Source: Carnobacterium divergens DSM 20623 (GTDB lineage Bacteria > Bacillota > Bacilli > Lactobacillales > Carnobacteriaceae). From it: DNA of 64,000 nucleotides. The first letter of the stretch is position 1. Each line of letters begins with the position of its first letter. A model generated the notes under the pieces. It worked only from the letters and a program-made list of their open reading frames with translations. It was not told the origin of the DNA and searched no databases. A program made the position numbers and the translations under genes. Positions 1-8,233 of this stretch are shown in pieces. The stretch spans positions 496,001 to 560,000 of the forward strand of contig NZ_JQLO01000001.1 in assembly GCF_000744255.1 (NCBI RefSeq), given 5' to 3'.

Positions 1-776
1 TGGCTGGACAACTTGAATCAACACAAAGCAAGCTAGAAAAACAAAAAATGGAAAAAGAAGTAGTAGTTGCTCAATTAGCAGCAGATACTGCAACAGCTGA
101 AGGCGACAAAGCTAAATTCTTAGCTCAAAAAGCAGAAGCTGAAAAACAAGTCGCTGCCTTTACTGCAGCGAAAGATGAATCAGCGAAAGCTGTTCAATTA
201 GCATCTGCAACGACTAAAGAAACAGCTGATTCAAGTAGTAATAAAAATTCGAGTCAAGATGCACCTTCTTCTGTACCGACTCCAGCAACAAACAATCCAG
301 TAGCTCCAAGTAATCCAACACCAGCAGCTCCAACGCCGGTACCAGAGCAACCAACTAAACCAGTAACACCAGAAAAACCGGTTAAACCAGTAGATCCTCC
401 AACACCACCATCTGGTGGCGGTGCTTCATGGAGCAACTTACAAGCAATTGCCAATCCTTTACAAGGAATTCCTTATTCTTGGGGCGGAACAACAACAAAT
501 GGTTTTGACTGCTCAGGATTTACACAATATGTATTTGCAAGAGCAGGAATTTCAATTCCACGTGTTGCTTCAGCACAATATGCTGCTTCAACAAAAGTAT
601 CTAACCCACAACCAGGTGATCTAGTCTTCTTCTCACAATCAGGTGGAGAGATTGATCACGTAGGAATTTATGCAGGTGGTTCAACATTTATCGGCTCACA
701 ATCTTCATCAGGTGTTGCTTATGCGAACTACGCTTATTACTGGGATAAATTTATTGTAGGCTATGGCCGCTATTAA
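1..776 (+). CDS. Secreted NlpC/P60 (C40) peptidoglycan hydrolase, 5'-truncated by window
   Basis: The reading frame is open from base 3, so the true start and signal peptide lie upstream. The visible part begins with a charged, Ala/Lys/Glu-rich coiled-coil-like stretch. A Pro/Thr/Val linker (about 280-410 nt) follows, then a C-terminal NlpC/P60 domain. The catalytic Cys sits in FDCSGF (codon at 510-512) and the His in IDHVGIYAGG. The layout matches P60/PcsB-type secreted endopeptidases that cleave stem peptides during cell separation or wall turnover; that role is known for the family and inferred here. The domain reaches the usual C-terminal end, so the 3' side is intact. A strong terminator follows at once. 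Confidence 0.9.
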   Translation, partial: AGQLESTQSKLEKQKMEKEVVVAQLAADTATAEGDKAKFLAQKAEAEKQVAAFTAAKDESAKAVQLASATTKETADSSSNKNSSQDAPSSVPTPATNNPVAPSNPTPAAPTPVPEQPTKPVTPEKPVKPVDPPTPPSGGGASWSNLQAIANPLQGIPYSWGGTTTNGFDCSGFTQYVFARAGISIPRVASAQYAASTKVSNPQPGDLVFFSQSGGEIDHVGIYAGGSTFIGSQSSSGVAYANYAYYWDKFIVGYGRY

Positions 777-788
777 AAATAATTTTTG

Positions 789-823
789 AAAAGCTATCAA
801 TTTTAAATTGATAGCTTTTTTTT
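789..823 (+). terminator. Rho-independent terminator of the NlpC/P60 gene
   Basis: A near-perfect inverted repeat (AAAGCTATCAATTT and its complement) is followed by eight T's, a few bases after the stop codon. Confidence 0.9.
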
Positions 824-920
824 GTCTACAAAATATAAATGCGACAGAAAATTCATTACTTAGTTGGTAAAAAGTCTAGTTATTAGATTTTTGATTTAAC
901 TTTTTATCGGTTTCTAACTA

Positions 921-926
921 TATAAT
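921..926 (+). promoter_or_regulatory. Candidate -10 box of the Crp-like regulator gene
   Basis: A perfect TATAAT lies about 50 bases before the chosen ATG. The -35 side (AACTTT, 17 bases upstream) is poor, so activator dependence is possible. Confidence 0.45.
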
Positions 927-976
927 AAATGTAATAGTTAATAGTGTTAATTTGGCATTTATGTATGGAGGTAGAA

Positions 977-1663
977 ATGGATAGTCTATATGGAAAAAAT
1001 ACGATAAAAAATCTATTTGGTAATGAAAAATTAGTCGATTTAATATTAGATAATCATACTGTTAAGATAAAATCGGAAGTAATTAAAGTTGCAAGTAAAA
1101 AAACATTAATTGAAGAAAATACGATTCATGATTCTTTTTATTTTATTAAAGAAGGAATATTTGTTTTAAAGAAAGGCAATCAAATTGTTGATTTAATTGG
1201 AGAATCGTCTGTAATCGGTTTGTATGATTTATTCATAGGTGAAAAATCTTCTTTAGGTGTAATGAGCTTAACTTCTGCTGTATTAGTGAAAATAAAAAAA
1301 GAAGAGTTATTGGCTATTCTTTTTTCAATTCAAGAAGGAGCAATTTTCCATATTAACTATATGCATAGTACCTTAAATAGTTTAATTTCACATCGAAATT
1401 TATTAGGTCTACCTCTAAAAAAACGAATTTTAAAAGTAATGGAAAAAATAGCGATTAATTTTGGAGTTGAAGACCAAGATTACTACTATCTTCCTAAAGA
1501 AATGACTACTCGTATTGTAGCAAATTACTGCAATTGCAACGTGAATACAATCACAAAAATTTTTAAAGAATTTGTTGCAAAGGAGTTTTTATTATCTACT
1601 AGTAAACCCTATATTTTAAATCGGAAAAAAATTGAGGGCTATTTTTCAATCTCTAAAGAATAA
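977..1663 (+). CDS. Crp/Fnr-family (PrfA-like) transcriptional regulator
   Basis: This 228-residue protein has the Crp/Fnr layout. An N-terminal cNMP-binding-like beta-roll (about residues 25-115) leads through a long dimer helix to a C-terminal winged helix-turn-helix around PKEMTTRIVANYCNCNVNTI. It lacks the N-terminal Cys cluster of Fnr and an obvious cNMP phosphate-binding Arg-Ala motif, so it resembles the PrfA/Listeria-type subgroup. The ATG at 977 is chosen because GGAGG lies five bases before it; the upstream in-frame GTG at 944 has no ribosome site. The next gene starts 19 bases after the stop and is probably co-transcribed. DNA here looks more AT-rich than the flanks. The effector and targets are unknown. 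Confidence 0.8.
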   Translation: MDSLYGKNTIKNLFGNEKLVDLILDNHTVKIKSEVIKVASKKTLIEENTIHDSFYFIKEGIFVLKKGNQIVDLIGESSVIGLYDLFIGEKSSLGVMSLTSAVLVKIKKEELLAILFSIQEGAIFHINYMHSTLNSLISHRNLLGLPLKKRILKVMEKIAINFGVEDQDYYYLPKEMTTRIVANYCNCNVNTITKIFKEFVAKEFLLSTSKPYILNRKKIEGYFSISKE

Positions 1664-1682
1664 CAAAAAGGAGGGCTTACTA

Positions 1683-2393
1683 ATGAGGGTGAAATTTTTA
1701 AATTGTTATGTAGATGATGTAGGATTAATGGATTCAATAATGAAAATTGAAGGAATTATCAAAAGAAAAAAACCTAGTCAACACATTGTGATCTATCCGA
1801 GTAAAATCAATTCAATGCAAAAAGATCTATCACTTAGATTAATCGTGAACAAATCCCCTTTAATTACTACAGATAGTTCAACCATTTTACATGCTAGTAA
1901 ATTACTAAAGAGACCACTTAAACAGCGAATATCAACAAAACTATTGTTTATTGAGCTGTTAAAAAAGTGTGAGGAGCAAGGTTATCGTCCTTATTTTCTT
2001 GGATCAAGTAATGAAGTTCTTGAAGACGTAGTAAATTATGTGAGAATCACTTATCCGACACTTGACATCTCTGGTTATCATAATGGTTATTTTTCAAAGA
2101 AAGATACTTTAAAGGTTGTTAAAGAAATTCAAAAATCACAATCAGATATTTTATTTGTAGCGTTTTCCAGTCCCAAAAAAGAATATTGGATTGACGAATA
2201 CTTAGGGCAATTGGGAATTCCTTTCGCAATGGGAGTAGGTGCTAATTTTGATGTACTAGCAGATGAAATTAAGACAAAACCAATCCGACGACTAAGTAAA
2301 AAAATAAGAAAACTACTTGTCCATAGCCTCTTTGGAAATGCGTTTTTATTAGTTCATACGCTAAAAGCAAGAGTAAAGTCATTAAGTCAATAA
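1683..2393 (+). CDS. Divergent WecG/TagA/CpsF-family (GT26) glycosyltransferase-like protein
   Basis: This 236-residue protein aligns by eye with the WecG/TagA family, which adds ManNAc or ManNAcA to undecaprenyl-linked wall or capsule precursors. Recognisable blocks are TTDSSTILHASKLLKRPLK, YFLGSSNEVLEDVV, GYHNGYF, DILFVAFSSPKKEYWI and GVGANFDVLAD. Several usual family motifs are altered: the Asp-Gly of the catalytic loop reads Asp-Ser, the VTGxDL stretch reads ISTKLL, GxPxQExW reads SSPKKEYW, and the RAP stretch reads TKP. It may therefore have changed specificity or lost activity. The ATG at 1683 follows AAGGAGGG. It sits directly behind the PrfA-like regulator, with no teichoic acid or capsule genes nearby. 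Confidence 0.72.
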   Translation: MRVKFLNCYVDDVGLMDSIMKIEGIIKRKKPSQHIVIYPSKINSMQKDLSLRLIVNKSPLITTDSSTILHASKLLKRPLKQRISTKLLFIELLKKCEEQGYRPYFLGSSNEVLEDVVNYVRITYPTLDISGYHNGYFSKKDTLKVVKEIQKSQSDILFVAFSSPKKEYWIDEYLGQLGIPFAMGVGANFDVLADEIKTKPIRRLSKKIRKLLVHSLFGNAFLLVHTLKARVKSLSQ

Positions 2394-2405
2394 AGAGCTA
2401 AATCA

Positions 2406-2963
2406 TCAATTCAAGTAAAGTGTTAAATTGGGCCAGGTTTTCTTCCAATCTTTTTGTCGCAATCGTTGTTTGAAAATCGCCATTCTTTCAGGATCTGTTT
2501 GATAATAAGGTGTAGGTACTACTTTAAAATGAATTAAATCAGAAACACCATAAGGCGCAATCAGTTCAAGTTCTCCTTTTTGTGTTCGAATTCCGATAGC
2601 TGTACAGGTTTCTGGAAATTTACTAATCGCATCTTCGACAGACAAATAGGGAGCGGTATTAGGATTGTGTTGGTGCATATCATACTGGTTTCTCAGTTCC
2701 CATTGATAAAAAGGATACTTTTGTTGAAGCTGATCTTGAATTAGAAGAGTGGATTCATAGGATACGTTTGGATCAAAAAAAATGATATCAAGATCATTGG
2801 ATAAGTAATTTTTTTTAGTTGATAAATGATTCCAGATGGTACTTCGAATTGTTCCAGCACAAAGGCAAGCTTGTGGCAAATGCAATTCTTCGACAATTAT
2901 TAGAATAGTCATTAACTCAGGATTATTTGAAATACAGTTCATTAAATCTTGTTGATTTTTCAT
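2406..2963 (-). CDS. Nucleotidyltransferase-family protein (DUF925/NTP_transf_6-like)
   Basis: This 185-residue protein resembles the COG3575-type nucleotidyltransferase-like family. It has a CAGTIRSTIWNHL segment near residues 36-48, then NDLDIIFFDP, which carries the paired acidic residues typical of the metal site. WELRNQYDMH, TAIGIRT and a C-terminal FKQRLRQKDWKKTWPNL tail match the usual family ending. Its substrate is not known. GAGG lies seven bases before the ATG. The gene converges on the glycosyltransferase gene with only 12 bases between stops. It has its own transcript behind the pepF terminator. Confidence 0.75.
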   Translation of the reverse strand: MKNQQDLMNCISNNPELMTILIIVEELHLPQACLCAGTIRSTIWNHLSTKKNYLSNDLDIIFFDPNVSYESTLLIQDQLQQKYPFYQWELRNQYDMHQHNPNTAPYLSVEDAISKFPETCTAIGIRTQKGELELIAPYGVSDLIHFKVVPTPYYQTDPERMAIFKQRLRQKDWKKTWPNLTLYLN

Positions 2964-3008
2964 ACGAAAACCTCACTTCAATTGAATGTCAATCACCTTA
3001 CATTATAG

Positions 3009-3041
3009 AAAATACCCCTATTGAAAAAATAGAGGTATTTT
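3009..3041 (-). terminator. Terminator after pepF
   Basis: An inverted repeat built on AAAATACC...GGTATTTT carries a T-rich 3' side on the minus strand. It separates pepF from the next minus-strand gene. Confidence 0.65.
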
Positions 3042-3056
3042 GTATAAAGAAAGTGA

Positions 3057-4862
3057 TTAAAGATTATTGGTTAACTCAATAAATTCTTGTACATCTGCTT
3101 CCATTAGTTTGATTCCCGCAACCCAAAAATCAGACTTTGTTAAATCGACGTCAAGGTGTTTCATCGCTAGCTCTTCTGTTGTCATTGAAGCAGTATCTTT
3201 TAATAAGGCGATATACTTATCTTCAAAATCGGCTCCTTCTTCTAACGACCGAGCGTAGATTCCTAAACTGAATAAATAGCCAAAGGTATAAGGGAAGTTG
3301 TAGAATGGCACATCTGAAATAAAGAAGTGCAACTTGCTAGCCCAAAAATGCGGATGGTACTGACTTAAGGAATCTTTGAAAGCTTCTTTTTGAGCTTCTT
3401 CCATCAATTCAGAAATACGCTCTTCAGAGACGATTCCAGCTTGGCGCTCCTTGTAAAAATTAGATTCAAAAATAAAGCGAGCATGAATATTTAAAAACAT
3501 CGCGATGCTACTTGAAATTTTTGTATCTAAGAGCATGATTTTTTCCTCAGTTGTTGTAGCTTCTTTGACAGTAGCATCTGCAACAATCATTTCAGCAAAT
3601 GTACTGGCTGTTTCAGCAACGTTCATCGCATAATCTTGGTTGAGGATTGGCAAGTCTTTCATCACGTCAGAATGGAAGGCATGACCTAGCTCATGAGCCA
3701 ACGTTGAGACATCACTTGGAGATTCTGAATACGTCATAAAAATTCGTGATTCTTTACTTTCAGGGAAACCTGTACAGTAACCGCCAGGGCGTTTTCCACT
3801 ACGATCTTCTGCTTCAATCCAAGAATGGTCGAAGGCGTATTGTGCAAAATCAGCCATTTTTGTACTGAATTTTCTAAAGTTGGCAACGATGAAATCAGCA
3901 CCTTGATCAAAAGGATAAACCTGTGCTTTGTTTGAGCCAATAATGACTGGCGCATCAATGTCTTCCCATGATAATTGTGTTTTTCCAAAAAGTTTTGCTT
4001 TTTGATTCAGATAGTCAACAAATGGTTTTTTATGATCACTTACTGCTTGCCACATCGCATCTAAAGTTTCTTTTTTCATTCGATTATAACGCAAAGGTTT
4101 CTTTAAAAAGTCTGTTGTATGGTGAGCTTTGTAGTTGGCTAATCGAAAACCAGCTAAATGATTTAAAGTATCTGCAAATAATGGCGCTTTTTTTGTCCAG
4201 GCGTCTTCCCATTTTTTAAATAATTGTTTCCGAACAGCGCTATCAGGATCATCACTCATTTTATTGAATGCCTGTCCAGCAGAAAGAAGAGAAACCGAAC
4301 CATCTTTTTCTTCAAAAGGAATTTCAATCGTTGCAACTAAACTGTCGTAATGGTCGCTCCAACCTTGGAAACCATCGATACTTAAAGCGTTGATTAAAGC
4401 TTCTTCGGCTTCGCTTAATAATTCTTTTCCGTCTTCTCTTGTTTCATTTAGACTAAAAGCGATAGCTTTAAATGAAGGGATTTGGAGTAATTCTTGCCAT
4501 TTATCCTCAGAAATAAGAACTAATTTTTTGACTAAAATTGTATGGATCGTTTGAAATTGGCTATTTAACTCTAATAATTGACCTGTAACAGTGCCTGCAT
4601 TTTTATCAGAGACATCGGCGGATTGAACGGCTTCAATAAAACTAAAAGCCTGAGTTAGCCCCATTGAAATTTTTTCTTCTAAAGCTAAAATAGCTGAGAA
4701 TTGAGAAGTATTTGTCTGATCTTGGTTAAATTCCCAAGCTTGTACCTGGGTTGTTAGTTCCTCTAGCTGAGTGTGTAATAGTGTAATCTTTTCTTGCAAT
4801 GCGGCAGAGGTGCTTCCTCCGGGGAAAATTGAATCTAAATCCCAATTAATATGATAAGTCAT
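3057..4862 (-). CDS. pepF: Oligoendopeptidase F (M3 family)
   Basis: This 601-residue cytoplasmic zinc metallopeptidase degrades short peptides (about 7-17 residues in characterised PepF enzymes). The zinc motif HELGHAFHS is near residue 388, and the downstream NVAETASTFAEMIV supplies the third zinc ligand (Glu). The segment FPYTFGYLFSLGIY near the C-terminus matches the substrate-binding region with Tyr/His residues. Length equals the PepF/M3 norm. GGATG lies before the ATG. It is monocistronic, divergent from the small membrane protein gene, and supports nitrogen supply from peptides. Confidence 0.95.
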   Translation of the reverse strand: MTYHINWDLDSIFPGGSTSAALQEKITLLHTQLEELTTQVQAWEFNQDQTNTSQFSAILALEEKISMGLTQAFSFIEAVQSADVSDKNAGTVTGQLLELNSQFQTIHTILVKKLVLISEDKWQELLQIPSFKAIAFSLNETREDGKELLSEAEEALINALSIDGFQGWSDHYDSLVATIEIPFEEKDGSVSLLSAGQAFNKMSDDPDSAVRKQLFKKWEDAWTKKAPLFADTLNHLAGFRLANYKAHHTTDFLKKPLRYNRMKKETLDAMWQAVSDHKKPFVDYLNQKAKLFGKTQLSWEDIDAPVIIGSNKAQVYPFDQGADFIVANFRKFSTKMADFAQYAFDHSWIEAEDRSGKRPGGYCTGFPESKESRIFMTYSESPSDVSTLAHELGHAFHSDVMKDLPILNQDYAMNVAETASTFAEMIVADATVKEATTTEEKIMLLDTKISSSIAMFLNIHARFIFESNFYKERQAGIVSEERISELMEEAQKEAFKDSLSQYHPHFWASKLHFFISDVPFYNFPYTFGYLFSLGIYARSLEEGADFEDKYIALLKDTASMTTEELAMKHLDVDLTKSDFWVAGIKLMEADVQEFIELTNNL

Positions 4863-4894
4863 TCATGACATCCTTTCTAAATTCTAATAAATCT

Positions 4895-4923
4895 ATTATA
4901 ACTCACTTTTTCAAAATATGAAA
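4895..4923 (-). promoter_or_regulatory. pepF promoter
   Basis: On the minus strand, TTTCAT (4918-4923), a 17-base spacer and a perfect TATAAT (4895-4900) precede pepF. Confidence 0.6.
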
Positions 4924-4937
4924 ATAAACTTTATCAT
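4908..4937 (+). promoter_or_regulatory. Promoter candidate for the small membrane protein gene
   Basis: TTTTCA, an 18-base spacer and TATCAT on the plus strand. It overlaps the divergent pepF promoter and would start a leader of roughly 100 bases. Confidence 0.4.
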
Positions 4938-4964
4938 CTAAAATCAGCCTTAAGTTGCAGAAGA

Positions 4965-5010
4965 AGTTCCGGCTTTTGTCGGTCGTTTAGCTGATGGGGA
5001 ACAGCTAAAC
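4965..5010 (+). ncRNA. Structured 5' leader with hairpin and possible pseudoknot
   Basis: GTTTAGCTG (4985-4993) pairs perfectly with CAGCTAAAC (5002-5010), leaving an eight-base loop ATGGGGAA. The loop end GGAA can pair with TTCC at 4967-4970 to form a pseudoknot. A small CCGGC-TTTT-GTCGG hairpin lies between them. No T-run follows, so it is not a terminator. It lies 35 bases before the ATG of the next gene. I recognise no known riboswitch class. Confidence 0.4.
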
Positions 5011-5045
5011 TAAGAGTATCACTTAAATGGAAAAGAGGAAGAGAC

Positions 5046-5348
5046 ATGAGTCATAATTTTAAACTATTTTTATTAATTGAAGGTGTGTTAGCATTGTCAA
5101 TGCTTTCAAGTATTGTAACAAGACCGCTATTATTACTAGTTATTATCGGAAGTTTTATTGTAATGACGTTAGCAAAGAGAACTCAAAATAGTCAGTTGGG
5201 GAAAATTGCTTGGTATACAGGCGTAGGTACGTTAGTTTATGGAGCCTTTATTTCAGGAGCATTTGCACTCATGTTAATTGTTGCATTAATCTGGCTGCTT
5301 GTATTTGGATTAGACGAGTTACGTCAACAAGCGAATCGTAGAATTTAA
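5046..5348 (+). CDS. Small multi-span membrane protein, unknown function
   Basis: This 100-residue protein is mostly hydrophobic, with about four predicted membrane segments (near residues 7-22, 25-42, 52-70 and 72-90). It ends in a charged cytoplasmic tail, LDELRQQANRRI. It recalls the N-terminal membrane half of LiaF/YvqF-type cell-envelope stress proteins, but the C-terminal domain is absent and the likeness is weak. The start follows AGAGGAAGAG. It is a single gene with its own terminator and an unusual structured leader. I do not assign a function. Confidence 0.7.
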   Translation: MSHNFKLFLLIEGVLALSMLSSIVTRPLLLLVIIGSFIVMTLAKRTQNSQLGKIAWYTGVGTLVYGAFISGAFALMLIVALIWLLVFGLDELRQQANRRI

Positions 5349-5355
5349 TTAGAAT

Positions 5356-5390
5356 CACTCTTTTCTTAAGGGAGAAGGGTGCTTTTTTTT
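5356..5390 (+). terminator. Terminator after the small membrane protein gene
   Basis: CACTCTTTTC pairs with GAGAAGGGTG, allowing G-U pairs, and is followed by eight T's. Confidence 0.85.
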
Positions 5391-5440
5391 GTGAAAAATA
5401 GTAAACTGATAGAGCAGATATTGAAATTGGAGGAAATCAA

Positions 5441-5950
5441 ATGAAGAAAAAAACATCCTCAAAAGAAAATCTTTTTATTCTTTTGGCTATTTTAATTATG
5501 GGGATTCTCTTTTATAGTTCATCACAACCTTATAGTAAGCAAACAGTAGCACCAATGCTAGAAACGTTATTGAAAAATGAGCCATTAAAAGATCTTTTGA
5601 GTACGGTTCATTTTAATTACGCAGGAAGTGAAGTTAGTATTGCTACGAAAGGTTATTCACATTTTGTCGAATTTTTTATTCGAAAAGGTGCACATTTTGG
5701 CACGTATTTTTTACTTGGCCTCTTTTGGTTTTTAGGTTTAAAAGACAAGATGCGTTCAACTGAATTGGCATTTTTAATTTCTTGGCTGTTAGCAGCAGGG
5801 TATGCTGCATTTGATGAATTTCACCAGAGCTTTACAGCAGAACGAACGCCTCTATTTCAAGATGTTATTTTAGATAGTGTGGGGGCTTTAACCGGTATTT
5901 TAATTGTCTATCTTTTTGTTCGCTTGAGAAAAAATAGAAAACGCAAATAA
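5441..5950 (+). CDS. VanZ-family membrane protein
   Basis: This 169-residue protein has an N-terminal membrane segment, an extracytoplasmic loop of about 60 residues, and then three further hydrophobic spans. The VanZ signature appears as RKGAHFGTYFLLG (near residue 83) and DEFHQSFTAERTPLFQDVI followed by DSVGALTG. VanZ of vancomycin transposons lowers teicoplanin sensitivity, but stand-alone chromosomal homologues are mostly of unknown role, and no other glycopeptide resistance genes are present. GGAGG precedes the ATG. The next gene follows after 12 bases, so the two are probably co-transcribed. Confidence 0.88.
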   Translation: MKKKTSSKENLFILLAILIMGILFYSSSQPYSKQTVAPMLETLLKNEPLKDLLSTVHFNYAGSEVSIATKGYSHFVEFFIRKGAHFGTYFLLGLFWFLGLKDKMRSTELAFLISWLLAAGYAAFDEFHQSFTAERTPLFQDVILDSVGALTGILIVYLFVRLRKNRKRK

Positions 5951-5962
5951 GGAGGAAAACGA

Positions 5963-6487
5963 ATGAAACGTTCGGTAATTTTATATATTGCAGCTTCTCT
6001 TGATGGGAAAATTGCTAAAAAGAATGGCGATTTGAACTGGTTGTATCAAACTGAAAATGATGGCGATAATGGGTACTATGCTTTTATGAAGCAAGTAGAT
6101 ACAACCATTATGGGGCGAACTACTTATGACGAAGTCTTAGGATTTGATGTACCCTTTCCATATGATGACTATGAAAATTACGTTGTAACCAGTCACGCAC
6201 CAAAAGAAGGGCATCCAGAAGTTACTTTTGTTGATGGTGATATTGTACATTTAGTTGAAAACTTAAAAGAAAAAGAAGGGAAAGATATCTTTTTAATTGG
6301 TGGCGGAAATTTAATCGCTCAATTTTTAGAAAAAGATTTAGTTGATGAACTGATTCTTTCCATTGCACCGGTTTTAATCGGAGAAGGCGTTCCCTTATTT
6401 TCTGGCAATTATTTAGAAAAACGTTTTAAATTAAGTGAGCTAAGACAATACAAAGATCTTGTCCAAATGCATTATGTAGCTGAATAA
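5963..6487 (+). CDS. Dihydrofolate reductase-family (RibD C-terminal-like) reductase
   Basis: This 174-residue protein has the DHFR-like fold of the RibD C-terminal family. The N-terminal strand with AASLDGKIAKKNGDLNWL is followed by TIMGRTTYDEVLGF, then IFLIGGGNLIAQFL for NADPH binding and LSIAPVLIGEGVPLF. These stand-alone proteins (YyaP/YwjB type) are predicted NADPH-dependent reductases with unproven substrates. It is not the housekeeping folate enzyme, whose active-site pattern differs. GGAGG precedes the ATG, and it follows the vanZ-like gene closely. Confidence 0.88.
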   Translation: MKRSVILYIAASLDGKIAKKNGDLNWLYQTENDGDNGYYAFMKQVDTTIMGRTTYDEVLGFDVPFPYDDYENYVVTSHAPKEGHPEVTFVDGDIVHLVENLKEKEGKDIFLIGGGNLIAQFLEKDLVDELILSIAPVLIGEGVPLFSGNYLEKRFKLSELRQYKDLVQMHYVAE

Positions 6488-6495
6488 AATGAGAG

Positions 6496-6523
6496 TTGTT
6501 AAAAAAGATTTATTTGATAAAAT
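6496..6523 (+). promoter_or_regulatory. Promoter of yebC
   Basis: TTGTTA, a 16-base spacer and TAAAAT, about 40 bases before the yebC start. Confidence 0.5.
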
Positions 6524-6563
6524 AGAAGAGAAGTACATTATACGATGAAATGAGGGAACAGGA

Positions 6564-7289
6564 ATGTCAGGACATTCAAAATGGAGCAACATCCAAGGAC
6601 GTAAAAATGCACAAGATGCTAAACGTGGTAAAATTTTCCAGAAAATATCAAGAGAAATTTATATGGCCGTTAAAAGTGGTGGACCTGACCCTGGTATCAA
6701 CCCGCAATTGCGTATGATGATTGATAAAGCTAAAGCTGCGAATATGCCAAATGACAATGTAAAAAGAGCGATCACAAAGGGAAGTCAAACAGGCGAAGGC
6801 GAGCACTATGATGAAATCACTTATGAAGGATATGGTCCAAATGGAATTGCGGTTTTAGTTCATACTTTAACAGATAATCGCAACCGAACTGCAACCAATG
6901 TTCGAGTAGCCTTTAATAAAAATGGTGGTTCAATTGGTGAAACCGGATCTGTGGGGTATATGTTTGATCGTAAAGGCTATCTAGCGATTGAACGAGCAGG
7001 CTTAGATGTGGACGAAGATACAATGTTGCTGAGCGTTTTAGAAGCAGGTGGTGAAGAGTTGGAGACGAGTGAAGAGGTTTTCGAAATTTATACAGATCCA
7101 ACTGATTTTACAACCGTACGGGATGCACTTGAAGCAGAGGGATACAAACTTGCTCAAGCTGAAATCACGATGGTTCCTCAAACAACCGCAGCATTACCTG
7201 CAGATAAAGCTGAGTTGTTTCAAACAATGTTAGATAAATTGGAAGATGACGATGATGTTTCAGAAGTCTTTCATAATGCTGAAATGTAA
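6564..7289 (+). CDS. yebC: YebC/PmpR-family translation or transcription factor
   Basis: This 241-residue protein has the canonical start [21 protein letters not shown] and the conserved [23 protein letters not shown]. The family has one globular three-domain fold with an acidic C-terminus, here [17 protein letters not shown]. Members act as DNA-binding regulators, and recent work on YebC proteins points to relief of ribosome stalling at proline-rich stretches. Which role applies here cannot be told from sequence. Length is normal, and the gene is monocistronic. Confidence 0.95.
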   Translation: MSGHSKWSNIQGRKNAQDAKRGKIFQKISREIYMAVKSGGPDPGINPQLRMMIDKAKAANMPNDNVKRAITKGSQTGEGEHYDEITYEGYGPNGIAVLVHTLTDNRNRTATNVRVAFNKNGGSIGETGSVGYMFDRKGYLAIERAGLDVDEDTMLLSVLEAGGEELETSEEVFEIYTDPTDFTTVRDALEAEGYKLAQAEITMVPQTTAALPADKAELFQTMLDKLEDDDDVSEVFHNAEM

Positions 7290-7290
7290 A

Positions 7291-7319
7291 AAAAGATCCT
7301 CTTAAGAGGATCTTTTTTT
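7291..7319. terminator. Bidirectional terminator between yebC and yitT
   Basis: A perfect palindromic stem AAAAGATCCTCTT/AAGAGGATCTTTT lies between convergent genes. Its right arm touches the stop codon of the minus-strand gene. Confidence 0.85.
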
Positions 7320-8163
7320 ATTCACTCGTAATTTGTTTCGTAAAACCTTCCCCTTCGACACTTTGAACATCATTAATGATGAAAAAGGCTTTTGGGTCAT
7401 ACTTATTGACAATCTTAGTGACTTGTAATAATTGTTGACGGCTAACAACCGTATATAAAATATCTTTATTTTGTTTGAAATAATAGCCATGACCATGAAA
7501 AACAGTGATGCCGCGTTCTAATTCTTTTTCAATATCTCGAGCAATTAAATCATGTTGATCTGAGATAATGGTAATAGATTTTTTAGGATTAAAGCCTTCC
7601 AATAAGAAGTCCAGGACTTTTGTAGATACGTATAGCGAAACGATTGTAAATAACATATTTTGAAGTCCAATAACAAAAGCCGATGGAACCACAACAATCA
7701 AGTCGAAAAATAACAAGGCATAGCTTGTATTCCAACCTAAGTACTTATTCGCTAGCTTCGCTAAAATAGCACTTCCAGCAGTAGTGCCGCCACCTAACAT
7801 AATCAAGCCCATTCCTGTCCCCATCAAAGTTCCTGCGGTGATGGCTGCAATAATCGTTTGATCGGTCAAAAAATGCCAGCTTTCTGTCACTCGTAAAAAG
7901 AATGAAAAAATAGCGACTGCTAAAATGGTTAAATAAACAGTACTTTTATCCAAATATTTATAACCAATTACTAGTAAAACACTATTAAATAACAGGTTTG
8001 TTAAGGCTGGTGCCCAAGCAAATAAATAATAAAGAACCATCGTTAAACCTGTTACTCCACCTTCACCAAGTTTATTTGGCAAAGCAAAAACATTTACAGC
8101 AAGAGAAAAAATAAAAGCTCCTACTATAATCTTTACTAAATTTAAAATCTGTTTTTTTGTCAT
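7318..8163 (-). CDS. YitT-family membrane protein with C-terminal DUF2179 domain
   Basis: This 281-residue protein has about five hydrophobic spans in the first 200 residues, including a Gly-rich GTGMGLIMLGGGTTAGS segment. A cytoplasmic DUF2179-type domain follows, with IISDQHDLIARDIEKELERGITVFHGHGYY. The family function is unknown; transporter or sensor roles are proposed. The ATG at 8163 is chosen over one 48 bases upstream because GGAGAGGAG lies just before it, and because the upstream start falls in a probable leader-RNA terminator. The leader suggests control by attenuation. Confidence 0.9.
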   Translation of the reverse strand: MTKKQILNLVKIIVGAFIFSLAVNVFALPNKLGEGGVTGLTMVLYYLFAWAPALTNLLFNSVLLVIGYKYLDKSTVYLTILAVAIFSFFLRVTESWHFLTDQTIIAAITAGTLMGTGMGLIMLGGGTTAGSAILAKLANKYLGWNTSYALLFFDLIVVVPSAFVIGLQNMLFTIVSLYVSTKVLDFLLEGFNPKKSITIISDQHDLIARDIEKELERGITVFHGHGYYFKQNKDILYTVVSRQQLLQVTKIVNKYDPKAFFIINDVQSVEGEGFTKQITSE

Positions 8164-8194
8164 TTTTTCTCCTCTCCCAATTGACGTGATTCCC

Positions 8195-8233
8195 AAAAAA
8201 GAAGACACCAAGTGATTGCGTTCAAATCACTGG
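8195..8233 (-). terminator. Attenuator-like terminator in the yitT leader
   Basis: On the minus strand CCAGTGATT pairs with AATCACTTGG (one bulge) around loop TGAACGC. TGTCTTCTTTTTT follows. It lies 32 bases upstream of the yitT ATG, in the right place for transcription attenuation. Confidence 0.6.

Noticed and set aside
937-949. TTAATAGTGTTAA before the Crp-like gene, resembling a PrfA box
   Set aside because: It is one base short of the 14-base palindrome and lies downstream of the -10, so it is not a convincing activator site.
4985-5010. Hairpin read as a tRNA fragment or terminator
   Set aside because: No T-loop or anticodon arm pattern and no T-run after the stem; treated as a leader structure instead.
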